Shown here in pieces: positions 24,701 through 37,790 of a stretch of DNA of 64,000 nucleotides (position 1 is its first letter; the number at the start of each line of letters is the position of its first letter). Under the pieces are notes generated by a model that worked only from the letters and a program-made list of their open reading frames with translations, was not told where the DNA came from and made no database searches. Source of the stretch: DASUBN01 sp036000105 (GTDB lineage Bacteria > Pseudomonadota > Gammaproteobacteria > Natronospirales > REEB76); contig DASYGE010000014.1 of the NCBI GenBank assembly GCA_036000105.1, forward strand, positions 82,275 to 146,274, read 5' to 3'. The position numbers were made by a program, and so were the translations under genes.

Positions 24701-26026
24701 TCAATGCAGCGGCGGGTGATCCAGCCATTCGATGCGCAAACCCGCTTCGCCGGGCCGGGCCGCATGGGGCGCGCAGACGAAGAGCCCCGCCACCGCCAAG
24801 ATTTCCTGCTCCATCTCCAGGAGCGGCAAGCGGTCCCTGAGCCAGGGCACTACATGCAGCTCCTGCAGCCATTTCTTGAGGGGCCGCTCATGGCCGTGGC
24901 CTGCGGGCTGGCAGCTCTCGCCGCCGTGGCGGAAAGCCACGCTCAAGCCTCCGGCACCACAGAGGGCGGCCCGCAGCCCCTCGCCGGCAGCAGGCACGAG
25001 CCTCAAGCTGCCCAAGCCCCCTCCCAGTTCGTGGGGCACCCCGGGCTTGAGCCTGAAAGCCGCGGGCGCTTCTGCCATGGGCCGCTGGGCGTAGAGGCGC
25101 TGGCGATAACGCCGCACTTCCGCACCCTCCCACTCGATACAGGGATTGCGGTCGGCCCGGGCGTCCACCTGATGCAGTATCTCCGCGAGTTGGTGGGCCG
25201 GCGGCAGGGGCAGTTGCCGCAGCTGCAGCCAGTGGCGCAAAAGGTTGCGGGCCCGGGGTGCAGACAGACCCTTCAAGGCCCGCAAAGGCAAGGTCTCAGC
25301 CATGCCGTAGCGCTCGCCGTCCTCCGCCGCCAGTTCCTTGAGCAGAGCGTCTGCTTCGGCTGCGAACCGCGCGCTGCGCGCCAGGGTGTCGCCGGCGGCA
25401 GGCCAGCGGGCCTTGAGCTTCGGCAGCACCTCGTGACGGAGATAATTTCGGTCGAAGCTCCGGTCTGTATTGCTTGGGTCTTCCACCCAGGTGAGCCCCT
25501 GCTCCCGGGCCCAGGCTTCCAGTTCTGCCCGGCTATATGCGAGCAAGGGCCGCGCCATACCCAGGCCCTCTACCGTCGCCGCTTCTGGCATGGCGGCGAG
25601 ACCCCGCACACCTGCACCCCGCAGGGCCTGCAACAGGAAAGTCTCCATCTGGTCATCCTGGTGCTGGGCCAAGAGCAGGAGATCATCGCGGCCCAGAAGC
25701 CCGCGGAAGGCGGCGTAGCGTTGTTCCCGGGCCACGGCTTCCAGGCTTTCGCCCGGGGCGGGCCGCACTGTCACGGCGCAGTATTCGAAAGGCACGCCCA
25801 AGGCAGTGCACAGGTCTTCGCAGTGACGCTGCCAATCAGCGGCTTTGGGATTGAGCCCGTGGTTCACATGCACGGCCCTGAGTTCGCCCGGTAACTCGCC
25901 GCGGCGGGCTGCGAGCGCCTGCAAGAGCACTGTGGAATCCAGGCCACCACTCAAGGCCACCCAATAGCGCTGCGCGGCCGGAAGGCCGCGCAGGATGTGG
26001 ATCAAGCCTTCAGGGTCGAAAGACAT
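24701..26026 (-). CDS. tilS: tRNA(Ile)-lysidine synthase TilS
   Basis: Converts the wobble C of tRNA-Ile(CAU) to lysidine so that it reads AUA. 441 residues: N-terminal PP-loop ALSGGLDSTVLLQAL (~24-38), VHVNHGLNPKAADWQRHCE, LLLAQHQDDQMETFLLQALRGAG split by the fold, WVEDPSNTDRSFDRNYLRH, and C-terminal substrate-binding domains ending RHGGESCQPAGHG. Between accA and pyrG, as in many gammaproteobacteria; repeat copy C lies upstream. Confidence 0.94.
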   Translation of the reverse strand: MSFDPEGLIHILRGLPAAQRYWVALSGGLDSTVLLQALAARRGELPGELRAVHVNHGLNPKAADWQRHCEDLCTALGVPFEYCAVTVRPAPGESLEAVAREQRYAAFRGLLGRDDLLLLAQHQDDQMETFLLQALRGAGVRGLAAMPEAATVEGLGMARPLLAYSRAELEAWAREQGLTWVEDPSNTDRSFDRNYLRHEVLPKLKARWPAAGDTLARSARFAAEADALLKELAAEDGERYGMAETLPLRALKGLSAPRARNLLRHWLQLRQLPLPPAHQLAEILHQVDARADRNPCIEWEGAEVRRYRQRLYAQRPMAEAPAAFRLKPGVPHELGGGLGSLRLVPAAGEGLRAALCGAGGLSVAFRHGGESCQPAGHGHERPLKKWLQELHVVPWLRDRLPLLEMEQEILAVAGLFVCAPHAARPGEAGLRIEWLDHPPLH

Positions 26027-26055
26027 GGTATCTACAACGAAGTTTAGGGCTACAC

Positions 26056-26182
26056 CTAAAAATTAGAGATTTTGGTTTCTGGCAAGGCGAAAATGACCGA
26101 GAAACCGGAGTGTACGTTTCAGTACATGAGGATTTCGAGGTCATTTTCAACGCCGCCAGAAAGCAAAAGATCAATTTTTAGG
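26056..26182. repeat. Intergenic imperfect palindrome, copy C (inverted relative to A and B)
   Basis: Fills the gap between the accA stop and the tilS start. Outer arms CCTAAAAATT and AATTTTTAGG pair, followed by GATTTTGG/CAAAAGATC and CTGGCAAGGCG/CGCCGCCAG. The centre reads GGAGTGTACGTTTCAGTACATGAGGA, given here in two halves as GGAGTGTACG and TTTCAGTACATGAGGA. Read on the opposite strand, its core has the same length and order as copies A and B. The right edge touches the accA stop codon. Confidence 0.85.
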
Positions 26183-27139
26183 CTATTCCTTGAAGCTGCC
26201 GAAGGAAGTGAAGCGTTTATAGCGGGCTTCCAGGAGTTCATCCACGGACAGGCGTTCCAACCGCGCCAGATTGTCCATGAGCGCCTTCTTGACGGTGGCA
26301 GCTATGGCATCCACGTCCCGGTGGGCGCCCCCTAAGGGTTCTTTCAGCACCGCATCGATCAACCCCAGGCTCTTCAGTCGCTCAGCGGTGATACCCATGG
26401 CCTCGGCGGCCTCGGATGCCTTGTCGGCGCTCTTCCACAGGATGGAAGCGCAACCTTCGGGTGAGATGACGGAGTAGATGCTGTATTGCAGCATCAAGAC
26501 CCGGTCGCCCACCCCGATGGCCAGCGCGCCACCGGAACCGCCCTCGCCGATGACGGTGCAGATGATGGGCACCCGCAGACTCGACATCTCGAACAGGTTG
26601 CGGGCGATGGCCTCGCTCTGACCGCGCTCTTCGGCGCCCACACCGGGATAAGCCCCCGGAGTGTCGATGAAAGTGAGGATGGGCAGGCGGAAGCGTTCCG
26701 CCAGCTTCATGATGCGCAGCGCCTTGCGGTAGCCCTCCGGCCGCGGCATGCCGAAGTTGCGGCGGATCTTCTCCTTGGTGTCCCGGCCCTTCTGCTGGCC
26801 GATGACCGCCACCGGGCGCCCGTCGAAGCGGGCCACGCCACATACCAGGGCCGGGTCGTCCGCATAGGCGCGGTCGCCCCTCAGCTCCTCGAAATCGGTG
26901 AACAGGCGCTGGATGTAATCCAGGGTGTAGGGGCGCTGCGGATGGCGCGCCAGCTGCGCGACTTGCCAGGCAGAGAGACTGGAGAAGATGTTCTCGGTGA
27001 GCGCACGGCTCTTGGCCTGGAGACGCTCGATCTCATCGGTGATGCTGATGGCAGACTCATCGCCCACGAAACGAAGTTCTTCGATCTTCGCTTCCAGTTC
27101 GGCGATGGGTTGCTCGAATTCGAGAAAGTTGAGGTTCAT
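26183..27139 (-). CDS. accA: Acetyl-CoA carboxylase carboxyltransferase subunit alpha
   Basis: Transfers CO2 from carboxybiotin to acetyl-CoA with AccD, the first step of fatty acid synthesis. 318 residues (E. coli 319). Seen: FLEFEQPIAELEAKIEELR at the start, VIGQQKGRDTKEK, FGMPRPEGYRKALR, FIDTPGAYPGVGAEERGQ, GEGGSGGALAIGVGD and SPEGCASILWK. Stop is TAG at the edge of repeat copy C. 73 bases downstream of dnaE, as in E. coli. Confidence 0.97.
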   Translation of the reverse strand: MNLNFLEFEQPIAELEAKIEELRFVGDESAISITDEIERLQAKSRALTENIFSSLSAWQVAQLARHPQRPYTLDYIQRLFTDFEELRGDRAYADDPALVCGVARFDGRPVAVIGQQKGRDTKEKIRRNFGMPRPEGYRKALRIMKLAERFRLPILTFIDTPGAYPGVGAEERGQSEAIARNLFEMSSLRVPIICTVIGEGGSGGALAIGVGDRVLMLQYSIYSVISPEGCASILWKSADKASEAAEAMGITAERLKSLGLIDAVLKEPLGGAHRDVDAIAATVKKALMDNLARLERLSVDELLEARYKRFTSFGSFKE

Positions 27140-27212
27140 TCTTTAATAAGTATCCCAAGAGGCTGTAAACGTTACCGGTTGCGGTGCCGGGGGACAAGCC
27201 CCCAAACGGGGC

Positions 27213-30742
<3,530 letters not shown>

Positions 30743-30746
<4 letters not shown>

Positions 30747-31351
30747 GAACCGGTCCTTTTCAGCAGCATGCGTCGCACCGGGCCGAAGCTGCGGCGGTGC
30801 ACGGCGCAGACACCCTGGGCATCCAGCGCCGCGAGATGGACGGCCGTGGGATAACCTTTGTGCACGGCGAATCCATAACCCGGGTAGAGGATATCCAGCC
30901 GGCACATGGCCGCATCCCGCTCCACCTTGGCGAGGATGGAGGCGGCGCTGATGGCAGGCACCTTGGTATCGCCCTTCACGATGGCGGTCACCGGTTGCGG
31001 TACCGCAGGGCAACGGTTTCCGTCCACCAGCACATGCATGGGCTGGGGCGTGAGCGCCACCACGGCCCGCGCCATGGCGAGCAGGCTGGCCTCAAGGATG
31101 TTCAATCGATCGATTTCCTCATGGTCCGCCCAAGCCACCGCCCAGGCGAGGGAACGCTCGCGAATCTGTGCCGACAGGGCTTCCCGCTGCCCCGCGGAAA
31201 GCTGCTTGGAATCCTTGAGACCGGCGATGGGCCGGTTCGGATCCAGGATCACGGCGGCGGCCACCACCGGGCCGGCCAAGGGCCCGCGGCCCGCTTCGTC
31301 CACGCCGGCGATCCGACTCTCGCTGTGGTAACTGATCACGTCAAGAAACAT
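30743..31351 (-). CDS. rnhB: Ribonuclease HII
   Basis: Removes ribonucleotides and RNA from DNA-RNA hybrids. 202 residues (E. coli 198). RIAGVDEAGRGPLAGPVVAAAVIL holds the first catalytic Asp-Glu pair when read in parts VDEAGRGPLAG and VVAAAVIL; LVDGNRCP, KGDTKVPAISAASILAKV, and YGFAVHKGYPT follow. ATG 31351 (MFLDVISYHS) matches family length; an in-frame ATG at 31384 has a better binding site (AAGG, six bases) and would add 11 residues. Between lpxB and dnaE as in E. coli. Confidence 0.94.
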
Positions 31352-31385
31352 ACCCGCTTGCGCCCTGCTTGCTGCACGCGCCATT

Positions 31386-32534
31386 CTACGCCTTGCCTGC
31401 CGGTGCCAGCAGCGCAAGCACCGCATCAGCGGCCCGTTCGCTGGCGCCTCGCCGCAACACTCCGCCGAGCGCGCGAAAACCGTCCAGCTGTGCATCGCGC
31501 GCGCCAGCGTCCTCGAGCAGAGTAAGCAGCGCGGCACCCATGTGCGCCGCGATAGCGCGGCCCTGCAGGAATTCCGGTACCAATTCGCGGCTGGCCAGCA
31601 GGTTCGGCAGCGCGACATACGGGCTGGCAAAGCGCTTGACCTTGTACACGATCCAATGTGTGAGTGGCGCGATACGGTAAGACACCACCATCGGGCATTG
31701 CATCAGCATGGCCTCGAGGGTCGCCGTCCCGGAAGCCACCAAGGCGGCGTCCGCCGCACCCAACACCTCACGTGCCCGGCCGGATACAACCGTCACCGGC
31801 AAGGGTGGTTGGCACTGATGCAACTGCCGTTCGATCAATGCCTGCAGCCGCGGTGTAGCGGCCGGGATGACGAAGCTCACATCCGGGCGGCGTGTTTGCA
31901 GCCACCGGGCCGTCTCCAGGAATAGGGAACCCAGACGGGTCACCTCGCCCATGCGGCTGCCGGGTAAGATCGCGACCAGCGCGCCGGCCCGCAGGCCCAA
32001 CAGATCCCGCATCTGGGTCCGGTTTATCTCTGCTGGTATGGCGCTGGCCAGGGGATGCCCGACAAACGTCGCTTTGAAACCGTGCCGGTGATACAGCTCG
32101 GGCTCGAACGGCAATAGCGCCAGCGTGAGGTCCGCGGCGCGGCCGACTGTGAACACGCGCTCCGGCCGCCAGGCCCAGATGGAAGGGCTCACGTAATGCA
32201 CGGTCGGGATTCCAGCCTGCCGCAGAGCGGTCTCCAGGCCCAGGTTGAAATCCGGCGCATCTATACCGACGAAAACGTCAGGTGGATTCGCGAGAAAATG
32301 ACGGCGCAGCTCACGGCGCACCGCCAGTAACCGGGGCAGATGCTTCAGTACCTCCATGATGCCGAACACCGCCAGGGTCTCCGCCGGATAGAGCACATGG
32401 CAGCCGGCAGAGGCCATCTCGGGACCTGCGACGCCTTCGAAGCTCGCGTCGGGTACGCGTGCCTGCAGCGCGCGCATCAGCCCCGCTCCCAAGATGTCGC
32501 CTGAACTCTCCCCCGCGACGATGCCGATGCGCAT
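31386..32534 (-). CDS. lpxB: Lipid-A-disaccharide synthase
   Basis: GT19 glycosyltransferase joining UDP-diacylglucosamine and lipid X. 382 residues, the E. coli length. Seen: RIGIVAGESSGDILGAGLM at the N-terminus, VFVGIDAPDFNLGLE, HYVSPSIWAWRPERV, FVGHPLA, LPGSRMGEV, and the donor-site VASGTATLEAMLMQCPMVV region. Peripheral inner-membrane protein. Follows lpxA by 18 bases. Confidence 0.97.
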   Translation of the reverse strand: MRIGIVAGESSGDILGAGLMRALQARVPDASFEGVAGPEMASAGCHVLYPAETLAVFGIMEVLKHLPRLLAVRRELRRHFLANPPDVFVGIDAPDFNLGLETALRQAGIPTVHYVSPSIWAWRPERVFTVGRAADLTLALLPFEPELYHRHGFKATFVGHPLASAIPAEINRTQMRDLLGLRAGALVAILPGSRMGEVTRLGSLFLETARWLQTRRPDVSFVIPAATPRLQALIERQLHQCQPPLPVTVVSGRAREVLGAADAALVASGTATLEAMLMQCPMVVSYRIAPLTHWIVYKVKRFASPYVALPNLLASRELVPEFLQGRAIAAHMGAALLTLLEDAGARDAQLDGFRALGGVLRRGASERAADAVLALLAPAGKA

Positions 32535-32552
32535 CTAGTGTCCCCTTGCCCG

Positions 32553-33329
32553 TCAGCGGGTGATGCTGCGTTCGCTCTGCTCCAAGAACTTCACCATCAG
32601 CGCCACTTCCGGCTGTGAGGTGCCTAACTCACGCAGCTGTTGCAGGGCTTCCTCCAGGCGCAGCTCCGAGCGGTACAGGATCCGATAGGCGTTCTTGATG
32701 TTGCGGATCTGTTCGGCGCTGAACTCGCGCCGCTTGAGGCCTTCACTGTTGATGCCATGGGGCTCCACCGGCGTGCCCGAGACCATGACATAGGGCGGCA
32801 CGTCGCGGGTCACGTCCACGTTCATGCCCGTGAAACTGTGGGCGCCGATGCGCACGAACTGGTGGATCTTGGTGAAACCGCCCAGGATCGCCCAGTCCTC
32901 GATATCCACGTGCCCGGCGAGGGTGACGTTGTTGGCCATGATGATGTTGTCGCCCAGGGTGCAGTCGTGGGCCAGGTGCACATAGGCCATGAGCCAGTTG
33001 TCGCTGCCGATGCGCGTGATACCCTTGTCCTGGGCGGTGCCGCGGTTGAAGGTGACGAACTCGAAGATGCTATTGCGATCGCCGATCTCGAGCAGCGTAG
33101 GTTCGCCGGCGTATTTCTTGTCCTGGGGCTGTCCGCCCAAAGAAGCGAACGGCATGATGCGGTTGTCGCGGCCGATGCGCGTCGGTCCTTGTATCACTAC
33201 GTGGGGGCCAATGACCGTACCGGCACCGATATGCACGTCCGGGCCGATCACGCTGTACGGCCCGATGCTCACATCCGGGGCGAGCTTCGCCGTCGGATCG
33301 ATCACCGCTCGAGGATCGATGCCTGTCAT
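32553..33329 (-). CDS. lpxA: UDP-N-acetylglucosamine O-acyltransferase LpxA
   Basis: First step of lipid A synthesis. 258 residues (E. coli 262). Hexapeptide repeats form the left-handed beta helix from residue ~5 to ~185; the catalytic His is in YVHLAHDCTLGDN, and C-terminal helices include GLKRREFSAEQI and NAYRILYRS. ATG 33329 follows the fabZ stop by two bases; the longer upstream reading overlaps fabZ and is spurious. Confidence 0.97.
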   Translation of the reverse strand: MTGIDPRAVIDPTAKLAPDVSIGPYSVIGPDVHIGAGTVIGPHVVIQGPTRIGRDNRIMPFASLGGQPQDKKYAGEPTLLEIGDRNSIFEFVTFNRGTAQDKGITRIGSDNWLMAYVHLAHDCTLGDNIIMANNVTLAGHVDIEDWAILGGFTKIHQFVRIGAHSFTGMNVDVTRDVPPYVMVSGTPVEPHGINSEGLKRREFSAEQIRNIKNAYRILYRSELRLEEALQQLRELGTSQPEVALMVKFLEQSERSITR

Positions 33330-33331
33330 GC

Positions 33332-33787
33332 TCAATCGTGTTGCCGCGCGGCGCACATGAGTTCGGCTTCCGCCGCCACCCGGTCCTCGACTTCGGCGAC
33401 GCCGGCGAACTTCCAGATGCCGCGTTTGGTGGCCAGCACCTTCACCTTGAAGATGAGCTGATCGCCCGGCTCGACCTGTTGGCGGAAGCGGGCCTTGTCT
33501 ATGCCGACGAAATAGTAGAGTTCGTTCTCCTTGGACGTGTGGCCGTGGCTCGACATTGCCAACAGACCGGCGGCCTGGGCCATGGCTTCCAATATCAGTA
33601 CGCCCGGCATCACCGGTCGCTGCGGGAAATGGCCCGGGAAAAAAGGCTCGTTGATCGTGACGTTCTTGAGCGCCGTGAGCGTCTCGCCCGGCGTGCATTC
33701 CAGCACCCGGTCGATGAGAAGGAACGGGTAACGATGCGGCAACTGCCGCATGATGGCGTGGATATCCAGGAATGGTTGCTGGGCCAT
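33332..33787 (-). CDS. fabZ: 3-hydroxyacyl-ACP dehydratase FabZ
   Basis: Hot-dog-fold dehydratase of fatty acid elongation. 151 residues. Active-site His in FFPGHFPQRPVMPGVL and Glu in LEAMAQAAGLL. LPHRYPFLLIDRV is the usual N-terminal signature. It competes with LpxA/LpxD for 3-hydroxyacyl-ACP; lying between lpxD and lpxA fits that balance. Confidence 0.97.
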   Translation of the reverse strand: MAQQPFLDIHAIMRQLPHRYPFLLIDRVLECTPGETLTALKNVTINEPFFPGHFPQRPVMPGVLILEAMAQAAGLLAMSSHGHTSKENELYYFVGIDKARFRQQVEPGDQLIFKVKVLATKRGIWKFAGVAEVEDRVAAEAELMCAARQHD

Positions 33788-33790
33788 GGT

Positions 33791-34813
33791 TTAATCCTTG
33801 AGTTTCTTTTCAATATCCGCGACCCGACGCGCGATGGCGTCGAGCTGGCGGAAGCGCACGCTGTTCTTACGCCATCGCTGCACGCTATCCATAGGAAGGC
33901 TGCCCGAATATGTCCCGGGTTGCGTAATCGAATGGCTCACCAGCGTGAAGGCGGTAATCACCACGTCGTCGCAGATATCGAGATGTCCGGCGATCCCTAT
34001 CCCACCGGCAATCATACAACGCTTGCCGATGACGGTGCTGCCTGCGATGGCCGTGCAGCCGGCGATGGCGGTATGCGCCCCGATGCGCACGTTGTGACCC
34101 ACCTGTATCTGGTTATCTAGCTTCACCCCGTCCTCGATGACGGTGTCCTCCAAGGCGCCGCGGTCCACGGTGGTATTGGCGCCTATCTCCACATCGTCGC
34201 CGATACGCACCGAACCGAGCTGCGGCACCTTGACCCAGCCGGCCTTGTCAGGCGCGATGCCGAAGCCGTCTCCGCCGATCACCACCCCGGGGTGCAACAG
34301 GGCGCGCTTGCCGAGCGTAACGTGATGGCAGAGAGTCACCGACGCCACCAGCTGACTCGCCTCATCGACCCGCGCGCCCTCCATCACCACGCAGTTAGGG
34401 CCAATGCTGGCACGGGGACCGATCTCGGCACCCGCCTCCACCACTGCGCCCGGCCCAATCCAGGCATCTTTCGCGATGCGCGCCGCGGGATCGATATGTG
34501 CCGCGGGATGTACGCCGCTGCACATCACCGGCGCCGGCGCGAGCATGGTGGCCACGCGCGCATACAGAAGATAGGGATTGGGTGTGAGTAGAGCGGGCAG
34601 CGCGCACTCCGCTGCATCAGCCGGCGTCAGTATCAGTGCGCTGGCGGCGGTAGTGGCGAGGAAACGCCGGTAATGAGGGTTGGCGAGAAAGGCGATGCTA
34701 CCGGGACCGGCGTTCTGGATGGTGGCGACGCCGCGCAGCCGCACGCCGCCGTCGCCCCGCACTTCTCCCCCGCAGCGGGCCGCCAGTTCAGCCAGGGTGT
34801 ATTCCGCCCCCAT
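33791..34813 (-). CDS. lpxD: UDP-3-O-(3-hydroxyacyl)glucosamine N-acyltransferase LpxD
   Basis: Third step of lipid A synthesis. 340 residues (E. coli 341): N-terminal uridine-binding domain (TLAELAARCGGEV, SIAFLANPHY), left-handed beta helix from ~100 to ~310, catalytic His in DNQIQVGHNVRIG, and C-terminal helix ending KKLKD. ATG 34813 lies eight bases after the skp stop. Confidence 0.97.
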   Translation of the reverse strand: MGAEYTLAELAARCGGEVRGDGGVRLRGVATIQNAGPGSIAFLANPHYRRFLATTAASALILTPADAAECALPALLTPNPYLLYARVATMLAPAPVMCSGVHPAAHIDPAARIAKDAWIGPGAVVEAGAEIGPRASIGPNCVVMEGARVDEASQLVASVTLCHHVTLGKRALLHPGVVIGGDGFGIAPDKAGWVKVPQLGSVRIGDDVEIGANTTVDRGALEDTVIEDGVKLDNQIQVGHNVRIGAHTAIAGCTAIAGSTVIGKRCMIAGGIGIAGHLDICDDVVITAFTLVSHSITQPGTYSGSLPMDSVQRWRKNSVRFRQLDAIARRVADIEKKLKD

Positions 34814-34820
34814 GCGTGCT

Positions 34821-35363
34821 TCAGTTGCCGCTGGCGGCGCTCTCGGCCTTGTAGTCCTTCTGCATCTGCGCCAGCACCTGATCGGTGACGTCCACGGTGT
34901 TGTCCTTGTAGAACACACCGTCGCCGACGATCAGGTTGTACTTCTGGGCCTGGGCGAACTCCTGCACTGCCTTCAGCACTTGCTGCTGCAGGCGGCTCAG
35001 GGCGGCGTTGCGCTCCATGTTGACGTCATCCATGTAGTCGCTCTGCTTGCGGCTGAAATCGCGCTGCAGCTCGTCGAGCTGCGCCTGCGAGTCCTGCAGC
35101 TGGCTGGCGCTCATCACGGCGCCGTTCTTGCTAAGCGTGTCCTGCAGGTTCTTGATCTTGTCCTGCTCTGACACCAGGTCCTTCTTGCGGCTGTCGAACT
35201 TCTTGGTCATCTCCTGGCTCGCGCTCTGGGCCTGCGGTGATTTCTGCAGCAGGCTCGACATGTCCACCACGCCGATCTTGATGTCGGCAGCGTTCGCTTG
35301 CACGGCGAAAGTCAGTGCCGCGGCGGTCAGCGCGCTGTATATCAAAGACGATTTTCTGCTCAC
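34821..35363 (-). CDS. skp: Periplasmic chaperone Skp (OmpH)
   Basis: Holds unfolded outer-membrane proteins in the periplasm for the BAM complex. 180 residues: signal peptide cut after VQANA (~residue 25), beta strand IKIGVVDMSSLLQ, long coiled-coil helices (~45-135), and C-terminal YNLIVGDGVFY. The start is GTG at 35363. Lies between bamA and lpxD, its usual place. Confidence 0.95.
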   Translation of the reverse strand: MSRKSSLIYSALTAAALTFAVQANAADIKIGVVDMSSLLQKSPQAQSASQEMTKKFDSRKKDLVSEQDKIKNLQDTLSKNGAVMSASQLQDSQAQLDELQRDFSRKQSDYMDDVNMERNAALSRLQQQVLKAVQEFAQAQKYNLIVGDGVFYKDNTVDVTDQVLAQMQKDYKAESAASGN

Positions 35364-35383
35364 GACTCGTGCTCCTGGATAAA

Positions 35384-37777
35384 TCAGTAATAGGCGCCGA
35401 GGGTGAACTGCAGACGTTCTGTTTGGTCACCCGGCTTGGCATTCATGGGGAAAGCATAACTGAATTTCATGGCCCCGAGGGGGGTCAGGAAGGTGGCCGC
35501 GATGCCATAGGAGGCACGCAGGTCCCGGAACCTGAAATCGCCCGGGAAGGCGAACACGTTGCCTACGTCCACGAAGAACGCGAACCGGCTGGAAGCGGTA
35601 TAAGTGCCCTCTGCCTGGTCCTGCTTGCTGAAGGATGGCAGCACAAACTCGTTCTGGGCGTAGATCTGCTCGCGTCCGCCGATGGGCAGGTTATTGCTGA
35701 CGTCACGCGGTCCCAAGGTATTCGGCTGCCAGCCGCGCACCGTATCCGGACCGCCGGAGAAGAAGTTCTTGAACGGCGGGAAAGGCGACGTGCCGCCGTA
35801 AGGAGCACCATAAGCGAACTGCGCATTCAGGGCGTAGACGAACCCCTTGGGCAACGGCAGGAATGCGTATTGCTGATACGCGAGGATGGCATAACGTAAG
35901 CTGCCGCCCGGGACCGCGGCCGTCAGGCTGAGAGACTCACGCGTACCACTCGTTGGAAATATCACACGGTTCTCCGTGTCGCGCACGTAGCTGACCACGG
36001 CTTCCATAGTGTTATAACGCAGCGCAGGGAACTGGCAGATAAAAATATCACCGCTGACAGGATTCTGGCACGCACCCAGCGTGTAGTAAACGGTGCCATT
36101 CTTCGGATTGGTTACGAAGTCCAGATAAGACTGCGACGTACCGACCGTGGAGAAAAGTTCGCTGTGCGAGAAGGTTGCTCCGACCCCCCAGGCACTGAAC
36201 TCACTGATGGGGATATCGAAGTTCAAGCCGCCGCCATAAGAGCTGGTGGTGAGCGGTGCGCTATTTATAGTGAATGAGGAGACCCGGCTTTCGAAGAGAT
36301 TGAAACTGCGGCTTACCCCATCCACGGTGAAGTAAGGATCCGTATACCTCCCGCTATAGCTGTGCCCAATCGCGGTATGGCTAGCGTTAAGCGACAGGGA
36401 ATCCCCGGTACCAAGGAAATTGGCGTTGGCGATCTGCCCGTCGATGACGAGACCCGACTGGCTGCCGTAGCCGATGCCGACGTTGGCGGTGCCAGGCGGG
36501 CGTTCTTTCAGGGAGTAATCCAGGTCCACTTCGTTCTGCGTGCCTGGCACCTTGGTGGTCTTGACCTGTACGTCCTCGACCCATGGCAATCGCTGCAAGC
36601 GCACCCGCGAACGCTCCATGTCCACATTCGAGAGCCATGAGCCCTCGAACTGGCGCATCTCACGGCGGAACACCTCGTCGTTGGTGCCCGGCGCGCCTTC
36701 GAAATTGATGTGCCGCACATAAGTGCGTTCTCCTGGATCCACCATGAAAGTGATGGCCACGAGCTTGTGATCACGGTCTATCTGGGGGATCGGGTTCACC
36801 TGGGCGAAAGCATAGCCGACCACGCCGAGTCGCTTGCGTATGAGATCAGCGCTGGCAGTGGCATGCTTCAGGGAGAAGGTGTCACCGGTATGCAGCAACA
36901 GGTAACGCTCCAGCTCTTTCTCCGGCACCGGGAAAGCGCCATCGAGCTTCACCGAGCTCACCTTATAGACCGCGCCCTCCTTGATGTCTATCGTTATATA
37001 GACACTGTTGTGGTCAGGAGAGATAGCTACCTGGGTGGATTCGATGCTGAAATCCGCATAACCCTGGTCCATGTAGAAAGAGCGCAACGCTTCCAGATCA
37101 CCTACTAATTTCTCACGCGCGTACTCATCGGCGCTCCCGAAATAAGTTAAGAGACTTGATACTTTGAGCTGAAAAACTGCTTGCAAGTCGTCATCGGTAA
37201 AATCGTGGTTACCCACTACATTGATCGAACGTATACGGGCAGTGACCCCCTCGGAGATTGCAACCGTTACATCTACGCGGTTATCTCCGACATCCTTCTC
37301 ATCAGTCTTGATGGTGACACCGTAATGGCCATGGCTGTAATACTCGTCATATAGATCCTGCAACAAGCCATCCAATACGACGCGGTTGAATATCTGACCT
37401 TCGACCAGACCAGCCTTCGTCAGGTTCTTATTGAGATCATCGCTCTTGACAAGCTTATTGCCTGTGACGACGAAATGTGCGATAGAGGGCCGCTCTTTCA
37501 CCAAGATTATGAGCGTATCGCCGTCGCGGCGCATCTCCACGTCGCGGAAGAATCCAGTCTTGTACAAGGCACGGATAGCCTGCTGCACACGGGCGGCATC
37601 CACGGTGTCGCCCACGTTCACTGGCAGGTAGTCGTACAGAGTACCGTCGGAGATGCGCTGCAGGCCCTCCAACTGGAATTTCTTGACCACGAATGAATCG
37701 TCTGCATGCGCGATGGAGGCTGCGGCCAGGAGCATGAGAGCGGCCAGGATCGACCCGGCGCGTTTCAAATTTCCCAA
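35384..37777 (-). CDS. bamA: Outer membrane protein assembly factor BamA
   Basis: Core of the BAM complex that folds beta-barrel proteins into the outer membrane. 797 residues: signal peptide cut after IAHA (~26), five POTRA domains (~27-425), Omp85 barrel (~430-797) with loop-6 motif VRGWQPNTLGPRD and C-terminal aromatic residue Tyr. TTG at 37777 is taken as start because AGGAGG lies eight bases upstream and no ATG or GTG is near. Directly downstream of rseP. Confidence 0.96.
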   Translation of the reverse strand: MGNLKRAGSILAALMLLAAASIAHADDSFVVKKFQLEGLQRISDGTLYDYLPVNVGDTVDAARVQQAIRALYKTGFFRDVEMRRDGDTLIILVKERPSIAHFVVTGNKLVKSDDLNKNLTKAGLVEGQIFNRVVLDGLLQDLYDEYYSHGHYGVTIKTDEKDVGDNRVDVTVAISEGVTARIRSINVVGNHDFTDDDLQAVFQLKVSSLLTYFGSADEYAREKLVGDLEALRSFYMDQGYADFSIESTQVAISPDHNSVYITIDIKEGAVYKVSSVKLDGAFPVPEKELERYLLLHTGDTFSLKHATASADLIRKRLGVVGYAFAQVNPIPQIDRDHKLVAITFMVDPGERTYVRHINFEGAPGTNDEVFRREMRQFEGSWLSNVDMERSRVRLQRLPWVEDVQVKTTKVPGTQNEVDLDYSLKERPPGTANVGIGYGSQSGLVIDGQIANANFLGTGDSLSLNASHTAIGHSYSGRYTDPYFTVDGVSRSFNLFESRVSSFTINSAPLTTSSYGGGLNFDIPISEFSAWGVGATFSHSELFSTVGTSQSYLDFVTNPKNGTVYYTLGACQNPVSGDIFICQFPALRYNTMEAVVSYVRDTENRVIFPTSGTRESLSLTAAVPGGSLRYAILAYQQYAFLPLPKGFVYALNAQFAYGAPYGGTSPFPPFKNFFSGGPDTVRGWQPNTLGPRDVSNNLPIGGREQIYAQNEFVLPSFSKQDQAEGTYTASSRFAFFVDVGNVFAFPGDFRFRDLRASYGIAATFLTPLGAMKFSYAFPMNAKPGDQTERLQFTLGAYY

Positions 37778-37790
37778 AATGACGTCCTCC

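Noticed and set aside
27189..27203. GGGGG ACAAG CCCCC hairpin between dnaE and accA as terminator
   Set aside because: Only a five-base stem, no T-run, and between co-directional genes usually read together.
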